DNA of 64,000 nucleotides from Rhodanobacter sp. C01 (GCF_002001045.1 NZ_MUNR01000008.1:1-64000); one strand, 5' to 3'. Counted from the first letter of the stretch, positions 8,419 to 19,587 are shown. A program made the numbers and translations. The notes: generated by a model from the sequence alone, not told the origin.

Positions 8419-9792
8419 TCAGATCTGGCGCAGGCGCTCGACGAAACGCCGCGGCGCCGCCTCGAACCCGCCATTGGACATGAAGATCACCTGGTCACCC
8501 GGAGATGCCTGGGCGTGCAACGCCTCGATCAGCGCATCCACCGTCGGCGCAGTACGACCACGGCCAGCCAGCGCCGCGGTGACATGGCCCGCATCCCATG
8601 GCAACTCGGGACGATGAAGGAACACCACGCTGTCGGCATCAGCCAGCGAGGGCGCCAGTGCCTCGGCATGCGCGCCCTGCCGCATCGAGTTGGAACGCGG
8701 CTCCAGCGCCACCAGGATGCGCGCGTTGCCGACCTTCGCGCGCAGTCCGGCCAGCGTGGTGGCGATCGCGGTCGGGTGATGGGCGAAATCGTCGTACACA
8801 CGCACGCCATTCACCTCGCCGACCAGTTCCATGCGCCGCTTGACGCTCTCGAAACTGGCGAACGCGGGCAGCAGGACGCGCGGATCGGCGCCGGCAGCAG
8901 TTGCCGCGGCCAGCGCGGCCAGCGCATTCATCACGCTGTGGTTGCCGAGTAGCGACCAGCGCACCTCGCCGATCAGCTCGCCATGGCGCTGCACGGTGAA
9001 CACCGAACCATCCCCCTCGACCAGCGTGGCCTGCCAGTCGCCGCTACCGATGCCGAAGGTCTCCACCGGTGTCCAGCAGCCCATCGCCAGCACTTCGACC
9101 AGATGCGCATCCGCCGCGTTCACGATCAGGCGGCCATTGCCCGGCACCGTGCGCACCAGATGGTGGAACTGGCGCTGGATCGCCGCCACATCCGGGAAGA
9201 TGTCGGCGTGATCGTATTCGAGGTTGTTGAGGATCGCGATGCGCGGCCGGTAGTGCACGAACTTCGAGCGCTTGTCGAAGAACGCGGTGTCGTATTCGTC
9301 CGCCTCGATCACGAACGGCTTGCCCTGCCCCAGCCGGGCCGACACGCCGAAATTGCCCGGTACACCGCCGACCAGGAAGCCCGGTGCGAGTCCAGCTTCC
9401 TGGAGCAGATGCGCCAGCAGACTGGTGGTAGTGGTCTTGCCGTGAGTGCCGGCCACCGCCAGCACTTCGCGGCCGGCCAGCAATGTCTCACCCAGCCATT
9501 GCGGGCCGGAGATGTAGGGCAACTGGGCGTCGAGCATGTATTCGACCGCGGGATTGCCGCGCGTCATCGCATTGCCGACTACCACCAGATCAGGCTGGCC
9601 GTGATCAGGTCCGGCCTGCAGATGTTCGGCGGCATAGCCACTCATCAACGTGATGCCAAGTGCTTCGAGTTGGGTGCTCATCGGCGGATAGACGTTGGCG
9701 TCGGAGCCTTCGACCGCATGGCCCAGCTCGCGTGCCAGCGCAGCGACACCACCCATGAAGGTGCCGCAGATGCCGAGGATATGCATGCGCAT
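8419..9792 (-). CDS. mpl: UDP-N-acetylmuramate:L-Ala-gamma-D-Glu-meso-DAP ligase
   Basis: Mpl reattaches the tripeptide recovered from old peptidoglycan to UDP-MurNAc, so it serves cell-wall recycling. The 457-residue protein begins MRMHILGICGTFMGGVA, the diagnostic Mpl N-terminus, followed by GSDANVYPPMSTQLE. The Mur ligase ATP site GTHGKTTTTSLL is at about 110-121 and ALEPRSNSMRQG near 380 belongs to the C-terminal domain. It follows adk on the same strand, separated by a hairpin at 9814-9841 that may partly end adk transcripts. Confidence 0.96.
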   Translation of the reverse strand: MRMHILGICGTFMGGVAALARELGHAVEGSDANVYPPMSTQLEALGITLMSGYAAEHLQAGPDHGQPDLVVVGNAMTRGNPAVEYMLDAQLPYISGPQWLGETLLAGREVLAVAGTHGKTTTTSLLAHLLQEAGLAPGFLVGGVPGNFGVSARLGQGKPFVIEADEYDTAFFDKRSKFVHYRPRIAILNNLEYDHADIFPDVAAIQRQFHHLVRTVPGNGRLIVNAADAHLVEVLAMGCWTPVETFGIGSGDWQATLVEGDGSVFTVQRHGELIGEVRWSLLGNHSVMNALAALAAATAAGADPRVLLPAFASFESVKRRMELVGEVNGVRVYDDFAHHPTAIATTLAGLRAKVGNARILVALEPRSNSMRQGAHAEALAPSLADADSVVFLHRPELPWDAGHVTAALAGRGRTAPTVDALIEALHAQASPGDQVIFMSNGGFEAAPRRFVERLRQI

Positions 9793-9813
9793 GCCGGAGA
9801 GGATTCCTTGAAA

Positions 9814-9841
9814 GCCTCTCCCCTATCGGCAAGGGAGAGGC
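9814..9841 (-). terminator. Hairpin between adk and mpl
   Basis: GCCTCTCCC (9814-9822) pairs perfectly with GGGAGAGGC (9833-9841) around a 10-base loop. On the minus strand the stem is followed by CTTTC, a weak U-run, so it may act as a partial terminator or RNA-processing site between adk and mpl. A GC-rich stem of this CCTCTCCC type could also be a member of a dispersed repeat family. Confidence 0.5.
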
Positions 9842-9847
9842 ATGGGC

Positions 9848-10432
9848 TCAGCCGTTGGCTGCTGCCGATTCTTGCTGCAGGGCGCGCTTGACCCGCGCGG
9901 TGACTTCGCTCAGTTCACCGACACCGTCGACCACCTGCAGCTTGCCGCGCTTCGCGTAGAAGTCGGCCACTGGCGCGGTCTGCTCGGCGTAGATCGCCAA
10001 ACGCTTGCGCACGGTGTCCGGATTGTCGTCGACACGACCTTCCGCCTTGAAGCGGATCTCGGTGCGGGCAATGATCGCCTCGTTCGGCACATCGAGCTTC
10101 ACTACGGCATCCAGCGGCTGACCGAGCTTGGCCAGCAGGTGATCGAGCGCATCAGCCTGAACCAGATTGCGCGGGTAACCGTCGAGGATGAAACCGGCCC
10201 GGGCATCGTCCTGGGCCAGACGCTCTTCCAGCATGCCGAGGAGGATGTCATCGGAGACCAGCTGACCGGCATCCATCACCGCCTTGGCCTTGAGTCCCAT
10301 CGCGGTACCCGCCGCAACGGCGGCGCGCAACATGTCACCGGTCGAGATATGCGGCACACCCAGTTCGATCTTCAGCCGGGCGGCCTGCGTACCTTTGCCC
10401 GAGCCGGGCGCACCAAGTAGGACGAGTCGCAT
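9848..10432 (-). CDS. adk: Adenylate kinase, short-lid form
   Basis: Catalyses ATP + AMP = 2 ADP in the cytoplasm. The 194-residue protein has GAPGSGKGTQ at residues 7-16, the TGDMLR AMP loop and LDGYPRN. The lid is reduced to GRVDDNPDTVRKRL, with no zinc-finger lid, so it is the short type also seen in xanthomonads. The ATG at 10432 gives the canonical MRLVLLGAPG start. A promoter candidate lies upstream at 10501-10529. It is divergent from the PPi-phosphofructokinase gene. Confidence 0.96.
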   Translation of the reverse strand: MRLVLLGAPGSGKGTQAARLKIELGVPHISTGDMLRAAVAAGTAMGLKAKAVMDAGQLVSDDILLGMLEERLAQDDARAGFILDGYPRNLVQADALDHLLAKLGQPLDAVVKLDVPNEAIIARTEIRFKAEGRVDDNPDTVRKRLAIYAEQTAPVADFYAKRGKLQVVDGVGELSEVTARVKRALQQESAAANG

Positions 10433-10500
10433 AATGCTCCACAAGTTTGGCCGGCTGCCGCACACTGCAGCAGCCCGCCAGATTCCGAGAATTGGCTGTC

Positions 10501-10529
10501 AAATTAGCCGCTGCACCCGGTGCCGTCAA
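10501..10529 (-). promoter_or_regulatory. Candidate promoter for adk
   Basis: On the minus strand a -35 TTGACG (10524-10529), a 17-base spacer and a -10 TAATTT (10501-10506) point toward adk, about 70 bases before its start. The -35 is near consensus and the -10 moderate. Confidence 0.5.
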
Positions 10530-10623
10530 ACGGAAGGCGCCGTCTTCGGCAGCCAAATGCTTGTTGCCGCAAAAGATTGTCGTTGACTGCCCGCTTCGTG
10601 CCGCCACCTGATCGAGGATCCCC

Positions 10624-11904
10624 ATGAGTCCGAACCGTCGCCGCCCGCCCGCCATCGTCGGCAACCTGCTGTACGCCCAGTCCGGTGGCGTCACTGCTGT
10701 CATCAACGCCACGGCTGCCGGCGTGATCGAGGCTGCCCGCGCCAAAGGTATGAAGGTGTACGCAGCACGCAACGGCATTCTCGGCGCACTGCGCGAGGAG
10801 TTGATCGACACCTCGAAAGAGTCCGCCGCCGCCATCGCCGCGCTGCGCCATACGCCGGGTGGCGCCTTCGGCAGCTGCCGCTACAAGCTGAAGTCGCTGG
10901 AGGACAACCGCGCCGAATATGCGCGGCTGATCGATGTGTTCCGTGCCCACGACATCCGCTGGTTCCTCTACAACGGCGGCAACGACTCGGCCGATACCGC
11001 GCTGAAGATCTCGCAGCTCGGCAAGGCGATGGGCTACGACATCCGCTGCATCGGCGTGCCGAAGACGGTGGACAACGACCTGGCCGTCACCGACTGCTGC
11101 CCGGGCTTCGGCTCGGTGGCGAAATACACCGCGATCTCCACGCTGGAGGCGAGCCTCGACGTCGCCTCGATGGCCGAGACCTCGACCAAGGTGTTCATCC
11201 TCGAAGTCATGGGGCGCCATGCCGGCTGGATCGCCGCTGCTGCTGGACTCGCCGGTGAAGGTGCGGACGCGGCACCGCACATCATCCTGTTCCCTGAGAA
11301 CGTGTTCGATGAAAAAGCGTTCCTGGCGAAGGTGAAGGCCACCGTCGAGCGCGTGGGCTGGTGCACCGTGGTCGCCTCCGAAGGCGTGCGCAATGCGGCC
11401 GGACAGTTCCTCGCAGAAGCCGGTACACGCGATGCCTTCGGTCACGCGCAGCTCGGCGGTGTGGCGCCAGTGCTGGCTGCCCTGGTGAAGGAGAAGCTCG
11501 GTTACAAATACCACTGGGCGTTGCCCGATTACCTGCAGCGCTCCGCGCGGCATGCCGCGTCCAAGGTCGACGCCGAGCAGGCCTTCGCCGTCGGCAAGGC
11601 CGCGGTCGAGTACGCGCTGGCCGGGATGAATGCGGTGATGCCGGTGATCGTGCGCAACAGCGACGCACCGTATCGCTGGAAGGTCGAACCGGCAGCGCTG
11701 GCGAAGATCGCCAACCGCGAAAAGAAGATGCCGAAGAACTTCATCAGCCGCGACGGTTTCGGTATCACTGCCGTCGCACGCCGTTATCTGGCACCGCTGA
11801 TCCAGGGTGAGGCGCCCCTGCCCTACGGCAAGGATGGCCTGCCGCGTTATGTGCAGTTGAAGAACACCGCGGTGGCGAAAAAGCTGCCTGTCTTTCAGCG
11901 CTGA
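10624..11904 (+). CDS. pfp: Pyrophosphate-dependent 6-phosphofructokinase
   Basis: Reversibly phosphorylates fructose 6-phosphate using PPi, so it can work in glycolysis or gluconeogenesis. It is 426 residues. Two diagnostic changes from ATP enzymes are visible: Asp121 in GGNDS (Gly in ATP-PFKs) and Lys147 in PKTVDND (Gly in ATP-PFKs), which together exclude ATP and favour PPi. MGRHAGWIAAA, the substrate loop, is at about 198-208. It stands upstream of an RcnB-like gene and the H+-pumping pyrophosphatase, which draw on the same PPi pool. The start ATG follows a GAGGATCC ribosome-site region. Confidence 0.94.
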   Translation: MSPNRRRPPAIVGNLLYAQSGGVTAVINATAAGVIEAARAKGMKVYAARNGILGALREELIDTSKESAAAIAALRHTPGGAFGSCRYKLKSLEDNRAEYARLIDVFRAHDIRWFLYNGGNDSADTALKISQLGKAMGYDIRCIGVPKTVDNDLAVTDCCPGFGSVAKYTAISTLEASLDVASMAETSTKVFILEVMGRHAGWIAAAAGLAGEGADAAPHIILFPENVFDEKAFLAKVKATVERVGWCTVVASEGVRNAAGQFLAEAGTRDAFGHAQLGGVAPVLAALVKEKLGYKYHWALPDYLQRSARHAASKVDAEQAFAVGKAAVEYALAGMNAVMPVIVRNSDAPYRWKVEPAALAKIANREKKMPKNFISRDGFGITAVARRYLAPLIQGEAPLPYGKDGLPRYVQLKNTAVAKKLPVFQR

Positions 11905-12056
11905 AGCGCAAATCCGTGCGGTGCATCCCGATCAGCTGAGCCCAGCCTGAAGCCATCATGGGCCAGCTGCCCCTTGTTCAGACGCATGTTTTTACGATTC
12001 CTCCAGCCCGAGTCGATCACCGCACCGTTGCGGTCACGACCTCCACGGAGGAATCC

Positions 12057-12431
12057 ATGATGAAACTCATCAACCACCTGCTCGTTGCCACTGCCCTGCT
12101 CGCGACCACCAGCGTGGTGCTGGCTGCCCCAGATCGCGACAATCATGGACGCCATGATCGTGACCACCACGGACATAACCGCGGCCACGACGACCACCGG
12201 CACGGCGATGACCATGGCCGCTACGGCTACCACGATGGCGGGCCTCGCAATTATGGTCGTCCGCACTGGCAGCGTGGCCATCGCTACGATGGCCCGACCT
12301 ATGTCGTGCGCGACTACGGCCATTACCGCCTGCGTCAGCCACCGCGCGGTTACCACTGGGTGCGCGCGAACAACGACTTCCTGCTGGTCGCCGTCGCCAC
12401 CGGCATCATCCTGGACGTCGCGCTGCATTGA
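12057..12431 (+). CDS. RcnB-like His/Asp-rich periplasmic protein
   Basis: A 124-residue secreted protein: signal peptide of about 23 residues ending VVLAA, then a segment extremely rich in His, Asp, Gly and Arg (residues about 25-70), then the RcnB-type C-terminal pattern LRQPPRGYHWVRANNDFLLVAVATGII. RcnB of E. coli is a periplasmic protein that affects nickel/cobalt efflux; the His/Asp tract here could bind metal, which is inference. ATG at 12057 is preceded by ACGGAGGA. No RcnA efflux pump is nearby. A strong terminator follows at 12455-12488, so it is not co-transcribed with hppA in an ordinary read-through. Confidence 0.82.
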   Translation: MMKLINHLLVATALLATTSVVLAAPDRDNHGRHDRDHHGHNRGHDDHRHGDDHGRYGYHDGGPRNYGRPHWQRGHRYDGPTYVVRDYGHYRLRQPPRGYHWVRANNDFLLVAVATGIILDVALH

Positions 12432-12454
12432 TCCAGCATCGACACACATGATCC

Positions 12455-12488
12455 AAGGCCATGCCATGCGCATGGCCTTTTTCTTTTC
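12455..12488 (+). terminator. Rho-independent terminator after the RcnB-like gene
   Basis: AAGGCCATGC (12455-12464) pairs with GCATGGCCTT (12470-12479) around a 5-base loop and is followed by a T-rich run up to about 12488. This is a textbook intrinsic terminator. Confidence 0.9.
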
Positions 12489-12603
12489 AAAATGATGGCA
12501 TCCCTGCGCGCTGCGCCGCACAACAGCCTGTGCAACAAGGTCTGCCTATACTCCATGAGACCGCCTGTTTCGGCGGCCGCTTACAACCCATGGGGAGGCT
12601 CAG

Positions 12604-14670
<2,067 letters not shown>

Positions 14671-14690
14671 GCCACGCGTTCCGTGACAGC

Positions 14691-14716
14691 GAAAGTCCCG
14701 CTTCGGCGGGACTTTC
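14691..14716. terminator. UUCG-loop terminator after hppA
   Basis: GAAAGTCCCGC (14691-14701) and GCGGGACTTTC (14706-14716) form a perfect 11-bp stem closed by TTCG. The T-run is short (TTTC), but the exceptionally stable tetraloop stem directly after the hppA stop supports a terminator. Confidence 0.85.
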
Positions 14717-14841
14717 CGTTTCAAGCAAGGGCAGCTCAGTTCACCCTGACTTTAGTCACAGGCGCCCGCATGATCATGCGGCTACGCTCGATCGGTCGCG
14801 GGCCACGCCCGTCACATCCATCCGCACACGAGGGGTACACG

Positions 14842-16974
14842 ATGAAATCGGTCTGGCTGATGCTGGCACTCGGCGTCACACTGACGGGCATGAGCAACAG
14901 CCATGCGCAGAATGACAAACCCGCCAAGACACCCACGGATACCAAGGTGACCGATGATCCCTACCTGTGGCTGGAGGACATCCGCGGCACCCGTTCGATG
15001 GACTGGGTAAAGAAAGAGAACGCAGTGACGACGAAGCAGTTCGTCGACAATGCCGAATTCACCAAGACCCGTGACAGCATCCTCGAAGTGCTCGACTCGG
15101 ACGCGCGGATTCCCGACGTGGGTCGCATGGGCGATTACCTCTACAACTTCTGGCGCGACAAGGCGCATCCGCGTGGCATCTGGCGGCGCACCACGCTGGC
15201 CGAGTATCGCAAGGCCGAGCCGAAGTGGGACGTCGTGCTGGATATCGACGCACTGAACAAGGCCGAGGACAAGCGCTGGGTGTTCAAGGGCGTGCAATGC
15301 CTGAAGCCGAACTACGCACGCTGTCTGATATCGCTGTCGCCGGATGGCGGTGATGCGGTCACCGTGCGCGAATTCGACATACCCAGCAAATCCTTCGTCA
15401 AGGACGGCTTCGAGCTGCCGGTGGCGAAGACCGAGGCCAGCTGGATCGATGAGAACACGATCTACGTCGGCACCGACTTCGGTCCCGGCACGATGACGGA
15501 ATCGAGCTACCCGCGCATCGTCAAGGAATGGAAGCGCGGCACACCGCTGACGGCAGCCGCCACGGTGTATGCCGGCAAGCCGACCGACCTCGCCATTGGC
15601 GCGTCGCACGATCGCACGCCAGGCTACGAACGCGACTTCGTTTCCGTCGCCAAGGACTTCTTCCACAGCGAGTTGTACCAGCGCATCGGCGACAAGCTGA
15701 TCCGCGTCGACGTACCGACCGATGCCAGCGCCGACGCCCATCGTGAATGGCTGCTGGTGCAGACGCGCTCGCCATGGACGATCGGCGGAAACACCTATCC
15801 GTCCGGCGCGTTGCTGGCGACGAAGTTCGATGACTTCATGGCCGGCAAGCCGCATTTCACCGTACTGTTCAAGCCCGATGCGCATACCTCGCTGGCCTCG
15901 GGCACATGGACCCGGCACCACCTGATCCTCGACGTGCTGGACGACGTCAAGAGCCGCCTGGAAGTGCTGACACCACCGGAAAAGGGTGCGGCTGACTGGA
16001 AGCGCGAAACCATGGCCGGCGCACCGGCAATGAGTACGGTCAGCGTGGTCGACACGGATCCTGACAACAGCGACGAATACTGGCTCGGCGTTGCCGGCTT
16101 CCTCACCCCGGCATCACTGCAGCGTGGCGTGCTCGGCAGTGTGCCGGCCGAGACGATCAAGCAGGAGCCGGCGTTCTTCGATGCCTCGAAATTCGAGGTC
16201 AGCCAGCACTTCGTCAACTCGAAGGACGGCACCCGCGTGCCCTATTTCGAGATCGCGCCGAAGGACATGAAGCTGGATGGCTCCAATCGCACCCTGCTGT
16301 ACGGCTACGGCGGCTTCGAGGTTTCGCTGCAACCGTTCTACAGCGGCAGTGTCGGCCGTGCATGGCTGGATCGCGGCGGCGTCTATGTCGTTGCCAATAT
16401 CCGTGGTGGCGGCGAATACGGTCCGCAATGGCACCAGGCCGCATTGAAGGCGAACCGTCCGCGCGCCTACGAGGACTTTGCTGCCGTTGCCGAAGATCTG
16501 GTCAAGCGCGGGGTGACTTCCGCGAAACATCTCGGCGCCGAAGGTGGCAGCAACGGCGGCCTGCTGATGGGCAACATGCTGACCATGTATCCGCAGCTGT
16601 TCGGCGCGATCGCCTGCGAAGTGCCGCTGCTCGACATGAAGCGATATACCCACCTGTCCGCCGGTGCCTCGTGGATGGCCGAATACGGCAATCCGGATAC
16701 CGCCGACTGGAACTTCATCAAGACCTTCTCGCCGTACCAGAACCTGCACAAGGGCACGCACTACCCGCCGGTGCTGTTCTACACCACCACCAGCGACGAC
16801 CGCGTCGGTCCGGTACAGGCACGCAAGATGGCGGCGAAGATGCAGGCGATGGGCATTCCGAACGTGTGGTTCTACGAGAACCTCGAGGGTGGCCACGGCG
16901 CGGGTGCCGACAACAAGCAGGCCGCCCTGATGCATGCGCTGGCCTACGACTTCCTGTGGGATCAGCTGAAGTAA
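14842..16974 (+). CDS. Prolyl oligopeptidase family serine peptidase (S9A), secreted
   Basis: A 710-residue protein with an N-terminal signal peptide (about 23 residues, ending SNSHAQ), then a seven-bladed propeller that begins DPYLWLEDI, then the alpha/beta hydrolase domain. The catalytic Ser570 is in GGSNGG, Asp652/653 in SDDRVGP and His685 in EGGHGAG. S9A enzymes cut short peptides after proline; location should be periplasmic. The ATG at 14842 follows GAGGGG and gives the signal peptide, whereas the longer frame from 14683 does not. A 12-bp stem hairpin lies just after the stop (16994-17025). Confidence 0.94.
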   Translation: MKSVWLMLALGVTLTGMSNSHAQNDKPAKTPTDTKVTDDPYLWLEDIRGTRSMDWVKKENAVTTKQFVDNAEFTKTRDSILEVLDSDARIPDVGRMGDYLYNFWRDKAHPRGIWRRTTLAEYRKAEPKWDVVLDIDALNKAEDKRWVFKGVQCLKPNYARCLISLSPDGGDAVTVREFDIPSKSFVKDGFELPVAKTEASWIDENTIYVGTDFGPGTMTESSYPRIVKEWKRGTPLTAAATVYAGKPTDLAIGASHDRTPGYERDFVSVAKDFFHSELYQRIGDKLIRVDVPTDASADAHREWLLVQTRSPWTIGGNTYPSGALLATKFDDFMAGKPHFTVLFKPDAHTSLASGTWTRHHLILDVLDDVKSRLEVLTPPEKGAADWKRETMAGAPAMSTVSVVDTDPDNSDEYWLGVAGFLTPASLQRGVLGSVPAETIKQEPAFFDASKFEVSQHFVNSKDGTRVPYFEIAPKDMKLDGSNRTLLYGYGGFEVSLQPFYSGSVGRAWLDRGGVYVVANIRGGGEYGPQWHQAALKANRPRAYEDFAAVAEDLVKRGVTSAKHLGAEGGSNGGLLMGNMLTMYPQLFGAIACEVPLLDMKRYTHLSAGASWMAEYGNPDTADWNFIKTFSPYQNLHKGTHYPPVLFYTTTSDDRVGPVQARKMAAKMQAMGIPNVWFYENLEGGHGAGADNKQAALMHALAYDFLWDQLK

Positions 16975-16993
16975 GCTCTTCGATGACTTCGTG

Positions 16994-17025
16994 CCAGGCG
17001 ACGCGCACCTTGTCGCGTCGCCTGG
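16994..17025. terminator. Hairpin after the prolyl oligopeptidase gene
   Basis: CCAGGCGACGCG (16994-17005) is perfectly complementary to CGCGTCGCCTGG (17014-17025) with an 8-base loop. No U-run follows, so it could be a Rho-assisted end or a 3' stabilising structure. Confidence 0.55.
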
Positions 17026-17094
17026 TGCCCAGCCGGTTTCATCGAAGATTGCGCATCCGGTAAGATTTCCGCGTCATTCCTCACCTGCGCCACC

Positions 17095-17943
17095 ATGCAC
17101 CTACGCACCGCCATCCGACCCGAACTGCGCGACTGGATTCTTTCCACGACACGTGCCGGACACAGTGTTGCAGACGTGCTCAAGCTCATGAAGGAGAACG
17201 GCTACACCGTGCCGGAAAGCCGGCGGATCGTCGCCGAGGTGCTGAAGTTGCCGCTGGCCGCCCTGAACGCAACGACCGTCAAGGCGACGATACAAGGCAT
17301 GCGAACCAGGCATCCCGAAGCACCCATGGTCAAGGTTGATGACCATGCCATCCATGTCACGGTCAGCATGGATGCACCGGCGCTGCGCGTACTGGAAGGC
17401 CTTCTGACCGAACAGGAATGTGCCGAGCTGATCGAATTGGCCAGGCCGCGATTGCAGCGCGCCCTTGTCGTCGACCCCAGCGGCAAGTTCCAGGAGGACC
17501 AGCGACGCACCAGCGCGGGCATGTTCTTCAATCTCCACGAACTGCCGCTGATCCGCCAGATCGAGCAACGCCTGGCGACATTGCTCGATATCCCGGTGAA
17601 TCACGGCGAAGCGCTGCAGATCCTGCATTACCTGCCCGGCCAGGAATACGAGCCGCATTTCGACTGGTTCGATCCGACCCTGCCGAGCTTCGACTCCTGC
17701 ACGCAGTTCGGCGGCCAACGCATCGCCAGCGTGGTGATGTACCTGAACACGCCCGAGCAAGGCGGCGGCACAGCCTTCCCCGAGGTTGGCGTAACCGTTA
17801 CCGCACGTCGCGGCTCAGCGGTCTATTTCGCTTATGAAGGCGGCGAACGCAATTCGCTGCACGCTGGCCTGCCGGTGATCCGTGGCGAAAAATGGATCGC
17901 GACCAAATGGTTGCGCGAGCGGCCTTATCTGAACCAGAAGTAG
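17095..17943 (+). CDS. Prolyl-4-hydroxylase-like 2OG-Fe(II) dioxygenase
   Basis: A 282-residue cytoplasmic protein. The C-terminal 180 residues form a P4Hc double-stranded beta-helix: HxD in EPHFDWFD, the GGGTAFPEVG turn, the distal iron His in NSLHAGLPV and the 2-oxoglutarate Lys in GEKWIATKW. The N-terminal 80 residues look helical (RDWILSTTRAGHSVADVLKLMKENGY) and may be a recognition domain. Targets of bacterial P4H-like enzymes are mostly unknown; translation factors are hydroxylated by some. It lies between the oligopeptidase and ppa genes on the same strand with no obvious operon partner. Confidence 0.88.
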   Translation: MHLRTAIRPELRDWILSTTRAGHSVADVLKLMKENGYTVPESRRIVAEVLKLPLAALNATTVKATIQGMRTRHPEAPMVKVDDHAIHVTVSMDAPALRVLEGLLTEQECAELIELARPRLQRALVVDPSGKFQEDQRRTSAGMFFNLHELPLIRQIEQRLATLLDIPVNHGEALQILHYLPGQEYEPHFDWFDPTLPSFDSCTQFGGQRIASVVMYLNTPEQGGGTAFPEVGVTVTARRGSAVYFAYEGGERNSLHAGLPVIRGEKWIATKWLRERPYLNQK

Positions 17944-18068
17944 GTCGTTCCGACTGTCTGGTGCCCGGACGATAGCCTCATCCGCCCCATGACACCCGGA
18001 GATGCTGCTGTGCAGCAGCCTTTGGCGTATCCTATTCGATCAACTTTCCATCAGTGCAAGGACATCCC

Positions 18069-18605
18069 ATGGGTCTGCATCTCGTGCCCGCCGGCCGCAA
18101 CGTGCCGGACGAAATCAACGTCATCATCGAAATCCCCAAGGATGCCGAGCCGGTCAAGTACGAGGTGGAGAAGGAAAGCGGCGCGATCTTCGTCGACCGC
18201 ATCCTGTCCACGCCGATGCGCTACCCGTGCAACTACGGCTATGTGCCGGGCACGCTGGGCGGCGACGGCGATCCGCTGGACGCGCTGGTGATCCTGCCGC
18301 TATCACTGATCCCGGGCTCGGTGATCCGCTGCCATCCGGTCGGCATGCTGAAGATGACCGACGAGGCCGGCAGCGACGAGAAGCTGATCGTGATCCCGTC
18401 GCCCAAGGTCTTCCCGGGCTACGCGCACATCAACGACATGACGGGTGTCTCGCCGCACTGGCTGGAGCGTATCGGCCACTTCTTCGAGCACTACAAGGAT
18501 CTGGAGAAGGGCAAATGGGTCAAGGTGGACGGTTGGGTCGGTGCCGACGAGGCAAAAGCCGAAATCACCGCCGGCATCGCCCGCTACAAGGCAAGCCACG
18601 CGTAA
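18069..18605 (+). CDS. ppa: Soluble inorganic pyrophosphatase, family I
   Basis: Hydrolyses PPi to phosphate in the cytoplasm. The 178-residue length and the motifs are standard: YEVEKESGAIFVDR, YPCNYGYVPGT, the GDGDPLDALVI active-site signature and KWVKVDGW near the end. ATG at 18069 gives the usual MGLHLVPAG start. It is the third PPi enzyme in this stretch, after pfp and hppA, and it ends in a hairpin shared with the convergent LysR gene. Confidence 0.97.
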   Translation: MGLHLVPAGRNVPDEINVIIEIPKDAEPVKYEVEKESGAIFVDRILSTPMRYPCNYGYVPGTLGGDGDPLDALVILPLSLIPGSVIRCHPVGMLKMTDEAGSDEKLIVIPSPKVFPGYAHINDMTGVSPHWLERIGHFFEHYKDLEKGKWVKVDGWVGADEAKAEITAGIARYKASHA

Positions 18606-18618
18606 GGCCGCGCGATCG

Positions 18619-18655
18619 ACGGCGCGTCACCCCCGTGGGTGGCGCGCCGTTTCTG
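18619..18655. terminator. Bidirectional hairpin between ppa and the LysR gene
   Basis: Positions 18619-18632 pair with 18637-18650 over 14 base pairs (one T-G wobble) around a 4-base loop, followed by TTTCTG on the plus strand. It sits 13 bases after the ppa stop and overlaps the end of the convergent LysR gene. Confidence 0.75.
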
Positions 18656-19580
18656 TGTGTGCAGGCAGCATCGTGCGCTCCCAAGGCGGATCCTCGCCCA
18701 ATCGTTCGGCCAGGAAATCGACGAACGCACGTACCCGCGGTGGCACCAGCCGGCGCTGCGGCATCACTGCATGGATGCCGGTGGTGGCGATCGGATAGTC
18801 CGGCAGCACCACCTGCAACTGACCTGCACGCAATTCCTCGTGCACATGCCAGATCGAGTGCACGGCGATGCCGAGCCCGGCCACCACGGCATCGCGCAGC
18901 AATTCGCCGAGATTGCTTTCGAAGCGGCCAGCCACCCGCTGCGTAATTTCGCCGCCGCTGCCATCACCGAAGCGCCATACATCCTGCCGTCCGTGGCTGC
19001 CGACCAGCAGCAGACAATCGTGCGCCACAAGATCGGCCGGCGTCCGCGGATGGCCACGCTGCTGCAGATACGCCGGCGAGGCGCACAGCACGCGACGATT
19101 GGTGGCCAGCTTGCGCGCGACCAGGCCGGAATCGTCCAGCGCGCCCACGCGGATGCCAAGATCGAAACCGGAACCGACCAGATCCAGCATCTGGTCGTTG
19201 AGGTTGACGCTGAGCTTCACCCGCGGATGCAGGTCGAGGAATTCCGGCAGCAGCGGTGAAACGTACTGACGACCGAACGAGGCCGACATGGTGACCCGCA
19301 AAGTGCCCGTGATATCCGTCGCGCTCTGGCGCAGACCGTCAGTCAACGCTTCCAGATCCTCCACCAGAACCCGGCCGCGTTCGGCCAGCGCCGCCCCTTC
19401 CGGGGTCGGGTGCAGCTGGCGCGTGGTCCGATGCAGCAGGCGCACACCGAGGTCGCGCTCCAGCCGTTTCAGGCGCTGACTGGCCACCGCCACCGACAGG
19501 TCCAGACTGCGCGCAGCCGCGCTGATCGAGCCCAGGTCGAGTACGCGCAGAAACAGACTGAGGTCACCGACGCGATCCAT
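18627..19580 (-). CDS. LysR family transcriptional regulator
   Basis: A 317-residue LysR-type regulator. The N-terminal winged helix-turn-helix is clear (LDLGSISAAARSLDLSVAVASQRLKRLERDLGVRLLHRTTRQ), followed by a substrate-binding-protein-like effector domain with the DLGIRVG segment. It is divergent from an MFS exporter and probably controls it, as is common for this arrangement; a dyad in the shared intergenic region is a candidate operator. Start chosen at ATG 19580 (MDRVGDL); an ATG nine bases upstream also exists. The inducer cannot be read from sequence. Confidence 0.92.
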   Translation of the reverse strand: MDRVGDLSLFLRVLDLGSISAAARSLDLSVAVASQRLKRLERDLGVRLLHRTTRQLHPTPEGAALAERGRVLVEDLEALTDGLRQSATDITGTLRVTMSASFGRQYVSPLLPEFLDLHPRVKLSVNLNDQMLDLVGSGFDLGIRVGALDDSGLVARKLATNRRVLCASPAYLQQRGHPRTPADLVAHDCLLLVGSHGRQDVWRFGDGSGGEITQRVAGRFESNLGELLRDAVVAGLGIAVHSIWHVHEELRAGQLQVVLPDYPIATTGIHAVMPQRRLVPPRVRAFVDFLAERLGEDPPWERTMLPAHTETARHPRG

Positions 19581-19587
19581 GATTATC

